From the NCBI GenBank assembly GCA_014377055.1, contig JACMQJ010000619.1, positions 1-11,179 on the forward strand: DNA of 11,179 bases, in the 5' to 3' direction. The stretch is from Candidatus Sericytochromatia bacterium (lineage in GTDB: Bacteria > Cyanobacteriota > Sericytochromatia > UBA7694 > JACMQJ01). The translations under genes and the position numbers were made by a program. How positions within the stretch are numbered: position 1 is the first letter of the stretch; the number at the start of each line of letters is the position of its first letter. Below, in pieces: positions 1 through 5,456 of the stretch. The notes beneath the pieces are model-generated. The model saw only the letters and a program-made list of their open reading frames with translations, searched no databases and was not told where the DNA came from.

Positions 1-1
1 C

Positions 2-103
2 TTATCTATTATTTCAGGTAAAGATGATAAATTAATCAGAAATATAGGTACAACTCCATCAAGTGGAAATCTTTTACCATTGTCAGCTATACAAATCCTT
101 TAA
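2..103 (+). CDS. C-terminal end of an unidentified protein (cut by window edge)
   Basis: An open frame enters from the left edge and runs 33 codons to TAA at 101-103, followed almost at once by a TAG. The readable peptide includes ISGKDDKLIRNIGTTPSSGN and ends SAIQIL. It has a plausible amino-acid mix for the C-terminus of a secreted or repeat protein, but I recognise no family. The other + frames are broken earlier. The IS-like end begins only about 10 bases after the stop, so the gene may end naturally here or may have been clipped by that element. The call rests only on the open frame and is short enough to be chance. Confidence 0.35.
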   Translation, partial: LSIISGKDDKLIRNIGTTPSSGNLLPLSAIQIL

Positions 104-112
104 TAGAATTGT

Positions 113-194
113 TATAATGCCCCCTTTAAAGTAGACAAACAATTTGAGATTTATTCCCTTGAGAGAATAGGTTAAAAATGTTAGTATAAATTTA
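113..194 (+). repeat. IS3-family-like left end, copy 1 of an 82 bp direct repeat
   Basis: This segment matches 10314-10395 base for base without gaps, with 12 mismatches in 82 (about 85%). From 118 it reads TGCCCCCTTTAAAGTAGACA, which has the TG start and GTAGACA motif seen at ends of many IS3-family elements. The orfA relic lies immediately downstream at the spacing expected inside such an element. That the repeat is an IS end is inferred; the repeat itself is seen directly. No right end or target duplication was found in the window. Confidence 0.6.
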
Positions 195-208
195 AAGAGA
201 GGTCATAA

Positions 209-412
209 AAAGCGATAAGAAGTAAGAATGTATATGATGCTAATTTCAAATCAAAATTGGTATTATTATCAATCAGAGAAGAAAAGACAATATTGGAAAT
301 AGCTTCGGAATATGGAGTAGATCCTAAAAGTCTGAGAGATTGGAAGAAAGAGTTTTTAGAGAATGCATCTTTAATGATTTTTAGGGTTTTATCATTCGGC
401 ACACCAAACTAG
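209..412 (+). pseudogene. IS3-family transposase OrfA remnant (N-terminal HTH only)
   Basis: The + frame reads YDANFKSKLVLLSIREEKTI and then EIASEYGVDPKSLRDWKKEF, ending LENAS at about 370. This is the typical helix-turn-helix start of IS3-family OrfA (HTH_Tnp_1 / transposase_8), which binds the element's ends; intact elements express an OrfAB transposase by frameshifting. Here an in-frame stop sits at 206-208, no ATG fits the frame, and the family similarity is lost after LENAS, where the frame runs a few unrelated codons to TAG at 410-412. No OrfB (DDE) sequence follows. The element is dead and truncated. A purine-rich AGAGAGGT at 196-203 may be the old ribosome-binding site. Confidence 0.8.
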
Positions 413-539
413 TTAAATTTTAATTAATTGCTTAAAACTTGTAATAGTAACCATTTCTGATGATATATAAACTTTTTATTCTAATAGTTTTCTATAAAAA
501 TAGGCAATAGTTTCAAGCTTAAATTTAACATTAATTTTT

Positions 540-559
540 AAAAAACCTTTACAGTAAAG
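540..559 (-). terminator. possible weak intrinsic terminator of the ABC exporter gene
   Basis: Read on the - strand, CTTTACTGTAAAG (559 to 547) forms a 5-6 bp hairpin followed by G and six T (545 to 540), about 50 bases past the exporter stop. The stem is short and AT-rich, so this is a weak candidate. The rest of the 413-608 gap shows no gene or other clear structure. Confidence 0.35.
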
Positions 560-608
560 ATCTCAGTAATTAAATAAAAAATTTAAAAATGATATTCCTA
601 ATATTATT

Positions 609-3014
609 TTATTGATAACCTGCTGCTTGTAAGTGGAATAAATGAGCATATCGACCATTTTCTTTCAAAAGGTCTTCATGTGTTCCTGATTCTATTAGCT
701 CTCCTTTTTCCATAACAACTATTTTGTCCGCCATACGAACTGTAGAAAAACGATGTGATATAAGTAAAACCATTTGATCTTTGGTTAATGCTTTAAAACG
801 CTCAAAGATCATTACTTCAGCTTCTGCATCCATTGCAGATGTTGGCTCGTCTAAAACAAGTATGTCAGCATTTTCACGCATAAAAGCTCTTGATAAAGCA
901 ACTTTTTGCCATTGCCCCAAAGATAGTTCTTGACCACCTTTAAACCAATTACCAAGTTGAGTTTTAAAACCTGCAGGCATATCTTTTATAAATGGTAATG
1001 ACATTCCTTTTTCTGACGATTCAAGCCACTTTTTTTCATCATTCATATTATTTACATCACCAACACCGATATTTTCACCAACTGTAAATTGATAGTGGAC
1101 AAAATTTTGAAATATTACCCCGATTCTCTTATGAAGAGTATCCATATCCCAATCTTCTAAATCTTGTCCATCAAGAATTATCCTGCCACTATCAGGGCTA
1201 TATAACCTTGTCATAAGTTTAATTAGAGTTGTTTTACCAGAACCGTTTCCACCAACAATAGCTAATTTTTCACCAGGTTTTATATGTAATGAAACATTCT
1301 TCAAAGCTGGTTTTGCGTTACCTGGATAGGTAAAAGAAACATTTTCAAATCTAAGACCGTCTTTTAATTTAGTTTCAAGATTAATTTGATTTATAATATT
1401 TTTTTTCTTATTTTCATCAGGCATTTTTTGTTCCAAAAATTCATATAGACTTGATAAATATAAATTGTCTTCATACATACCACCTACTGAGCTTAAAGCA
1501 CCAGACAAAGTTGATTGTCCCTGACGAAATACAGTTAAATACATGGTCATTTCACCAAGAGTAGTTTTACCTACAACAGTTTCAATAACAATCCAAGCAT
1601 AAGCCCCATAAAAAGCAATACTACTCATTAAACTAAATAAATAACCCCATAATCCTCTTTTAATAGTTAAATCTCTATCTTCACTATAAAGTCTAACAAA
1701 AATCTCCTTATATCTATCAAGCATCATTTTACCAAGTTGATATAATTTTACTTCTTTGGCATGATCCTCACGTGCTATAAGGGTTTCAAGATAAATTTGT
1801 TCTCTTGACTCAGGTGCTCTCCAGCTAAATAATCTAAATGCTTGATTGGCGAACTTAGTTTCAGCAATAAATGAAGGAATAGAAGTAATAACCAAAATAG
1901 CAACAGCTATACCTGAAAACTTAATTAATAAAGCCCCATAAGCAACCAAAGAGATAATACTTTGTATCAATGTAAAAGTTCTATTAACTAAGCTTAGTGG
2001 TCGACTCGACGCTTCACGTCTAGCTTTTGTCATTTTGTCATAAAACTCTGAATCTTCAAAATGTGCTAAATCAAGAGTTAATGCTTTTTCTAAAATCATG
2101 ACATTTACTTTTTGACCTAATAAAGCTCTAAGTAATGATTGTGAAATAGATAGACCTCTTCTAACACCTTCAAGAGATATTATAATAAAAGCTTCTAATA
2201 TCAGATATAAAAATGGTAACCGTGCAGGCTCAGAAAAAGATAATATTGCTTCTAAAGTAACGCCCGACTTACTTGCCATTAGTACAGAGTCAATAATTAA
2301 TTTACCTGTATATGCCATAACAGCAGGTAACAAACCTCCAACTAATGTTAATATTGCTAGCATAATTGTTAGGCTTTGACTTGTTTCCCAAACCATTTGT
2401 ATTGCTTTCCAACTATATTTATATAGAGCAAAAGATTTTCTAAGATTTTTTTCTGATGATTCGGGATCTGCTTTGATGGATGATTTTATATTAGCAAAAG
2501 TTATTTTATTAATATTTTTTAGTTCAGTTAATGTAACCATTTTAATTTTAGAATTGTCAAAACTAAGACTGTTTTCTGAATTAGTAAAAATTATGTAATT
2601 TTCAGCAATAGTATTACTAATAAGATTTTTTATTCTTGAAGGTAAATTATCCAATTGTTCTTGATCAAGTTGGGTATTATTTTGGTCTGTGCCAAAAGTT
2701 GTTTTGACAATAGTAAAAAATCCTTTTTTATCTTCTAATAACAAAGATGTATCTTGCTTACTTTCTCTTAATTTAAGCTTATTTTTTAAATCTTTTGGTA
2801 TCTCTTCAAATAACCAAACATTTTTATATAACGATTTAGTAACAGGGTCAGCTAAAAAGTAATACTTTGCAAAAGTTGTAAATAGGTTATTTAGATCTAC
2901 AAATCCTTCTTTAGATTTTTTTGATTTATCAGCATAATCGCTTAATGCTTTACTAAAAGCATTCCAGTTATCAGATTTTGCTATAATTTTTCTTAATAAT
3001 TTTTTATATATCAA
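609..3014 (-). CDS. ABC exporter (fused permease and ATPase) with a novel N-terminal extension
   Basis: An 801-residue half-transporter expected in the inner membrane. The ATPase domain (about 553-800) is complete: Walker A GGNGSGKT at 588-595, Q-loop Q636, signature LSLGQ at 697-701, Walker B ILVLDE at 718-723 and H-loop H754. The signature continues as GQWQKVALSRAF, a form common in lantibiotic/peptide exporters (NisT-like). Hydrophobic segments at roughly 215-245, 262-282, 345-385 and 455-510 fit the six-helix exporter permease. Residues 1-195 precede the membrane domain; they are hydrophilic and show no C39 peptidase Cys/His pattern. The start is TTG at 3014 with no Shine-Dalgarno; an in-frame stop lies upstream with no ATG between, and the first internal Met is residue 159, so the exact start is uncertain. 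Substrate unknown; a peptide or lipid is plausible. It is transcribed away from the DUF2288 fragment. Confidence 0.9.
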   Translation of the reverse strand: MIYKKLLRKIIAKSDNWNAFSKALSDYADKSKKSKEGFVDLNNLFTTFAKYYFLADPVTKSLYKNVWLFEEIPKDLKNKLKLRESKQDTSLLLEDKKGFFTIVKTTFGTDQNNTQLDQEQLDNLPSRIKNLISNTIAENYIIFTNSENSLSFDNSKIKMVTLTELKNINKITFANIKSSIKADPESSEKNLRKSFALYKYSWKAIQMVWETSQSLTIMLAILTLVGGLLPAVMAYTGKLIIDSVLMASKSGVTLEAILSFSEPARLPFLYLILEAFIIISLEGVRRGLSISQSLLRALLGQKVNVMILEKALTLDLAHFEDSEFYDKMTKARREASSRPLSLVNRTFTLIQSIISLVAYGALLIKFSGIAVAILVITSIPSFIAETKFANQAFRLFSWRAPESREQIYLETLIAREDHAKEVKLYQLGKMMLDRYKEIFVRLYSEDRDLTIKRGLWGYLFSLMSSIAFYGAYAWIVIETVVGKTTLGEMTMYLTVFRQGQSTLSGALSSVGGMYEDNLYLSSLYEFLEQKMPDENKKKNIINQINLETKLKDGLRFENVSFTYPGNAKPALKNVSLHIKPGEKLAIVGGNGSGKTTLIKLMTRLYSPDSGRIILDGQDLEDWDMDTLHKRIGVIFQNFVHYQFTVGENIGVGDVNNMNDEKKWLESSEKGMSLPFIKDMPAGFKTQLGNWFKGGQELSLGQWQKVALSRAFMRENADILVLDEPTSAMDAEAEVMIFERFKALTKDQMVLLISHRFSTVRMADKIVVMEKGELIESGTHEDLLKENGRYAHLFHLQAAGYQ

Positions 3015-3049
3015 TGTTGTGTATCTACAAATGTTTTTTTTATAATTGT

Positions 3050-3064
3050 GATATAGATTATATC
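3050..3064 (-). promoter_or_regulatory. predicted -10/dyad of the ABC exporter promoter
   Basis: On the - strand the sequence is GATATA-ATC-TATATC, a perfect 6 bp dyad with TATAAT at 3062-3057, about 43 bases upstream of the TTG start. Fourteen of these bases recur exactly upstream of both DUF2288 copies. No good -35 is visible at 16-18 bp. Confidence 0.45.
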
Positions 3065-3123
3065 TAATTTAACTATTTTTGAATAATAGAACATCATTTA
3101 ATTATTGTTTAAAATATTCACCT

Positions 3124-3272
3124 AATTTAGAATTTACCATTAGGATATAATCTATATTTATTACTTTGTGGACTTTTTATGATGGATTTAAAAGAAAAAT
3201 TAGAATCTGAAATAGGGCCAGCTAACTGGAATGATTTAAGTGTATTTGCTAAACGTGGTACTCTTATTTATT
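3124..3272 (+). repeat. 149 bp direct repeat, left copy (DUF2288 promoter and 5' end)
   Basis: Aligns to 10390-10538 without gaps, with 8 mismatches (about 95% identity): six in the noncoding part and two in the coding part, both synonymous (TTA/CTA Leu, GGT/GGA Gly). Similarity stops abruptly at 3272/10538. The two copies flank the lipoprotein/protease block. Confidence 0.92.
3144..3157 (+). promoter_or_regulatory. predicted -10 region of the truncated DUF2288 copy
   Basis: GATATAATCTATAT contains a consensus TATAAT at 3146-3151, 27 bases before the ATG at 3179. The same 14-mer is at 10410-10423 and, on the - strand, at 3064-3051. No convincing -35 is present. Confidence 0.45.
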
Positions 3273-3331
3273 ATAGTTTTACTTGCAACTTTAAATCTAA
3301 TTTTTACTTAGTTCTTATTTATATTTTTTAA
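3179..3331 (+). pseudogene. 5' fragment of a DUF2288 gene (truncated duplicate)
   Basis: The first 31 codons (MMDLKEKLESEIGPANWNDL and on through FAKRGTLIY) are identical in protein sequence to the intact DUF2288 gene at 10445. After 3272 the match ends and the frame runs through 19 unrelated, hydrophobic codons (SFTCNFKSNFYLVLIYIF) to TAA at 3329-3331. The family is about 95-100 residues long, so two thirds are missing. The promoter-like TATAAT and GGAC before the start are retained, so a short chimeric peptide could be made, but no function is expected. The two substitutions against the intact copy are both silent, so this reading frame was under selection until recently or came from another functional allele. 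Confidence 0.85.
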
Positions 3332-3518
3332 TAAAAAGGAACACTTTTTAAACTTAATATATTTTAATGATAAACATGTTTTTAACATTAGTTAATAATA
3401 AGATAATGTTATATCTTTTCTTTTAAAAAACTCTATAGTCATCTATTAAAAAAGATTAGATGGTATTTTATATAAACATCAAGTTACTCTTTTGTGATTT
3501 AAAAAGTTGTGTTACATC

Positions 3519-3542
3519 TTAGTTAACAGGCTGTTAATCTAA
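3519..3542 (+). promoter_or_regulatory. dyad beside the poly-G tract (possible operator)
   Basis: TTAG-TTAACA-GGC-TGTTAA-T-CTAA is a 10 bp inverted repeat with a single bulged T and a 3-base centre. It contains TTAACA (3523-3528), a 5/6 match to the -35 consensus, and ends directly at the G run. It could bind a dimeric regulator or form a hairpin; the sequence alone does not choose. Confidence 0.45.
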
Positions 3543-3552
3543 GGGGGGGGGG
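3543..3552. repeat. poly-G tract, ten G
   Basis: Ten consecutive G in an otherwise very AT-rich intergenic region, lying just before TATTAT (3553-3558) and 15 bases before TACAAT (3568-3573). Mononucleotide runs of this length slip during replication and, between promoter elements, are known to cause phase variation in other bacteria. The exact length in this assembly may be unreliable. Confidence 0.9.
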
Positions 3553-3573
3553 TATTATTTCGTATGTTACAAT
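3553..3573 (+). promoter_or_regulatory. candidate -10 hexamers of the lipoprotein/protease cluster
   Basis: TATTAT at 3553-3558 and TACAAT at 3568-3573 are each one base from TATAAT. For TACAAT, the -35 window at 17 bp falls wholly within the G run. For TATTAT, the TTAACA at 3523-3528 is 24 bp away, seven more than optimal, so tract length would directly set promoter strength. Confidence 0.4.
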
Positions 3574-3606
3574 AAAAATATTAAATCAGTTAAAACTAAA
3601 TTTTTA

Positions 3607-3635
3607 GGACACATTTAAGAACTCAATAAATGTCC
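3607..3635 (+). other. stem-loop in the predicted 5' leader
   Basis: GGACACATTTA (3607-3617) and TAAATGTCC (3627-3635) pair as a 9 bp stem with a 2-base CA bulge and a 9-base loop, about 100 bases before the first lipoprotein start. There is no T-run after it, so it is not an obvious terminator. A role in mRNA stability or regulation is only a guess. Confidence 0.35.
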
Positions 3636-3732
3636 GTCATGATGGCAAAATATCATAATAGAATCTATTTCTTTGTGTATGGAGGCATAAAAAACTTTTT
3701 TGTTATAGCAATATTAAATTAAAAGAGGTATC

Positions 3733-4692
3733 ATGAAAAAAATAAATTTATTAGTTATTAATTCACTAATTTTAGCTCTTACATCTTGTAACAACCTTCC
3801 AAACCAGATGCTAAATAATGATGATAAATCAAATAATATATCCAAATCAGATAAAAATATTATTGTTGATGTAGAAGGATTAGAGCCTTTAACTAAACCT
3901 GACAATGGTTTTAAAATATTGGTGGATAGTGATAAGATCTTATCAGGAGTTCAAAAATTATCAGATGATAAGCAGGATCATGATGACAATAATGAAAAAC
4001 CTATAATAAGAATTGATGATGTAATTCTTACCGATTCTGGAAAAAGTATTGTTGGCAAAAACTCTACTGATTCTATAAAGCCAAATTATAATTCAAAAAA
4101 TATTAACTTAACTCTAAATGGTCTTTTTAAAACTAATCCAAAATTAGAAATGAAAAATATGGCTTGGACTTATGAGGCTGGTTTGATTCAAGAATCATTC
4201 TTAAATAATAAACCTAAGCTAAGAGTTTTAATTGATAATGTAATTTTAGGAAGTGTTTTAAGCACATCACAAACTAGTATTAACCTTAGGTGGGATTCAA
4301 AGTTTGTTGGTGATTTTTACTTGAAAGGTTTACATAAACTAACATTTATTGCTGGAAACTATTTTTCGGATGTACTAATAAATATTGGGACACCAGAAAT
4401 ACCAGATAATATTAATCTAACCCCTAGTATAGATAATGTTACAATTATAAATGATAAAAAAGGTTTACCGATAAATTTGAAGCTTACAGGTAAAAATTTT
4501 ATGATTTACCCAAAATTTTCTTATTCGACTATTGATAATCAAGGTTTTGGCTTTGGAAATTATACAAGTGTTAGTAGTGATGGTATTTTTGAAACAATAA
4601 TTGCTATCCCAGATCCAAAGCTATTTGCTAAAACAACCAGCCACACAGTAAGCTACAGTAGCCCTTTCGGGTATATTTATAAATTATTTTAA
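3733..4692 (+). CDS. lipoprotein with IPT/TIG-like beta-sandwich domains
   Basis: A 319-residue predicted lipoprotein. The start is clear: AGAGGT lies 5 bases before ATG, followed by MKK, a hydrophobic stretch and lipobox LTSC with lipidated Cys19. Residues 20-120 are Asn/Asp/Ser-rich and look like a flexible linker. Residues about 123-220 are beta-rich (LTLNGLFKT to TFIAGNYFSDVLINIG), and 228-311 resemble an IPT/TIG immunoglobulin-like fold, opening TPSIDNVTIINDKKGLPINL and continuing LTGKNF. The fold call is from pattern only. Such domains usually serve adhesion or binding at the cell surface. It is the first gene of the cluster; its stop overlaps the strong ribosome-binding site of the next gene, so the two are very likely co-transcribed. 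Confidence 0.8.
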   Translation: MKKINLLVINSLILALTSCNNLPNQMLNNDDKSNNISKSDKNIIVDVEGLEPLTKPDNGFKILVDSDKILSGVQKLSDDKQDHDDNNEKPIIRIDDVILTDSGKSIVGKNSTDSIKPNYNSKNINLTLNGLFKTNPKLEMKNMAWTYEAGLIQESFLNNKPKLRVLIDNVILGSVLSTSQTSINLRWDSKFVGDFYLKGLHKLTFIAGNYFSDVLINIGTPEIPDNINLTPSIDNVTIINDKKGLPINLKLTGKNFMIYPKFSYSTIDNQGFGFGNYTSVSSDGIFETIIAIPDPKLFAKTTSHTVSYSSPFGYIYKLF

Positions 4693-4698
4693 GGAGGT
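4691..4698 (+). promoter_or_regulatory. consensus ribosome-binding site of the second lipoprotein
   Basis: AAGGAGGT, a full match to the Shine-Dalgarno consensus, lies 5 bases before ATG 4704 and overlaps the preceding TAA. It is the strongest such site in the window and contrasts with its absence before the protease frame at 5437. Confidence 0.85.
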
Positions 4699-4703
4699 AA
4701 CAC

Positions 4704-5456
4704 ATGAATAATATATTTAAAAAAATAGTTTGTTTTTCGCTAACATTAACTCTTGCTACAGTTATAAGTTGCTCTCCGCCGACAATCACTACAACAGCTA
4801 ACCAGCAAAATACATTATTGTCAAATACAAATAATACGCCTTATACTGGTGCTGTTTCACTAAAAATAGATACTGGTTTGATAGAAAAAATAGGTGGTAA
4901 ACTTATTAATCCAAGAAAAGTTATAGATCTTGATTTTTCAAAATCTGATTCAGGATTTAGCATAAAATCAATACCACAGGGTGTTGTGGCTTTTCAGGAA
5001 ACATTTACCATTCCTAAAAAAGAAGATGAACTTAATATAAAAAGGGATTTTAAAGTATTAGATACTTCAAAAAGGTATGTTCTCTATATTAAGAGAGAAT
5101 CAGGAGAAAAACATGGAGATAATGATGATGTTACAGGTGTAATCAATATTAATAACTATGATTGGTTAAAAAATGATGATTTTAAGAATAAGAATGAGAT
5201 AGTTCGAGATTCATTAATTCTCAATGAAAATAATACTTTAGTTTTAAAATTGAGAGGTAATCAAAAAAGTAAGATTACAGTTGCTGTTGTTGAGAGTAAT
5301 GATACAGCAGGTACTATAATTAGGCGAAGCGAAGCTCTTGGAAAGAATGCAACTCAAAAAGATCATATTCAAGCAAATGATAAAAATGTTTTTGACCCTA
5401 GTGCTTCTGATCTTGGTTTAGGCGGTCTTTCACCTTATGAAGGTCAAACAGGGTGA
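4704..5456 (+). CDS. lipoprotein, probably the N-terminal part of a split lipoprotein-protease
   Basis: A 250-residue frame with a signal peptide and lipobox VISC (Cys23), then a Thr/Asn/Ser linker to about 47 and a beta-rich domain at about 48-197. The stretch LNENNTLVLKLRGNQKSKI (172-190) resembles the closing strands of domains that precede other modules in multi-domain surface proteins. Residues 198-250 are linker-like and end LGGLSPYEGQTG, an abrupt C-terminus. Residues 48-127 also look distantly related to the third lipoprotein (7932-9017). Its stop TGA (5454-5456) overlaps the protease frame by 20 bases. Two readings are possible: a separate lipoprotein, or the anchor and first domain of one lipoprotein-protease. 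I favour the second, because the protease lacks its own export signal and ribosome-binding site. No domain family is recognised with certainty. Confidence 0.75.
   Translation: MNNIFKKIVCFSLTLTLATVISCSPPTITTTANQQNTLLSNTNNTPYTGAVSLKIDTGLIEKIGGKLINPRKVIDLDFSKSDSGFSIKSIPQGVVAFQETFTIPKKEDELNIKRDFKVLDTSKRYVLYIKRESGEKHGDNDDVTGVININNYDWLKNDDFKNKNEIVRDSLILNENNTLVLKLRGNQKSKITVAVVESNDTAGTIIRRSEALGKNATQKDHIQANDKNVFDPSASDLGLGGLSPYEGQTG
5422..5456 (+). other. +1 frame junction between lipoprotein and protease frames
   Basis: The protease frame is closed upstream by TAG at 5419-5421 and the lipoprotein frame ends with TGA at 5454-5456, so any joining must happen in 5422-5453. A +1 shift is required. The codons ACA GGG TGA AGG become ACA GGT GAA GGT if one G of GGG (5451-5453) is removed or skipped, giving an uninterrupted reading QTGEGFTKIS. 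A GAAGGT sequence six bases before the GGG could act as an internal Shine-Dalgarno, as in RF2 +1 frameshifting; this last point is speculative. Confidence 0.65.

Larger units (their letters stand above)
3332..3732 (+). other. gene-free leader upstream of the lipoprotein/protease cluster
   Basis: About 400 bases without a convincing gene. It holds an inverted repeat TAACATTA/TAATGTTA (3383-3390 and 3404-3411) followed by a T-rich stretch, a CATCTA/TAGATG repeat (3440-3445, 3457-3462), a near-perfect dyad at 3519-3542, a run of ten G at 3543-3552, promoter-like hexamers at 3553-3573, and a hairpin at 3607-3635. A 27-codon frame (3639-3722, start ATGATGGCA) lies in the likely 5' UTR but has no ribosome-binding site. 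The length and structure suggest a regulated leader; no known riboswitch class was recognised. Confidence 0.6.

Noticed and set aside
181..402. Open frame on the - strand, 73 codons
   Set aside because: It is antisense to the clear IS3 OrfA sequence on the + strand and matches no family.
3639..3722. 27-codon frame as a gene
   Set aside because: No ribosome-binding site, low-complexity composition and no recognisable similarity; kept only as a leader note.
3553..3732. Known riboswitch in the leader
   Set aside because: I could not match the hairpins to c-di-GMP, preQ1, SAM or other familiar consensus cores.
3714..3905. Open frame on the - strand, 63 codons
   Set aside because: Antisense shadow of the first lipoprotein's signal peptide and linker.
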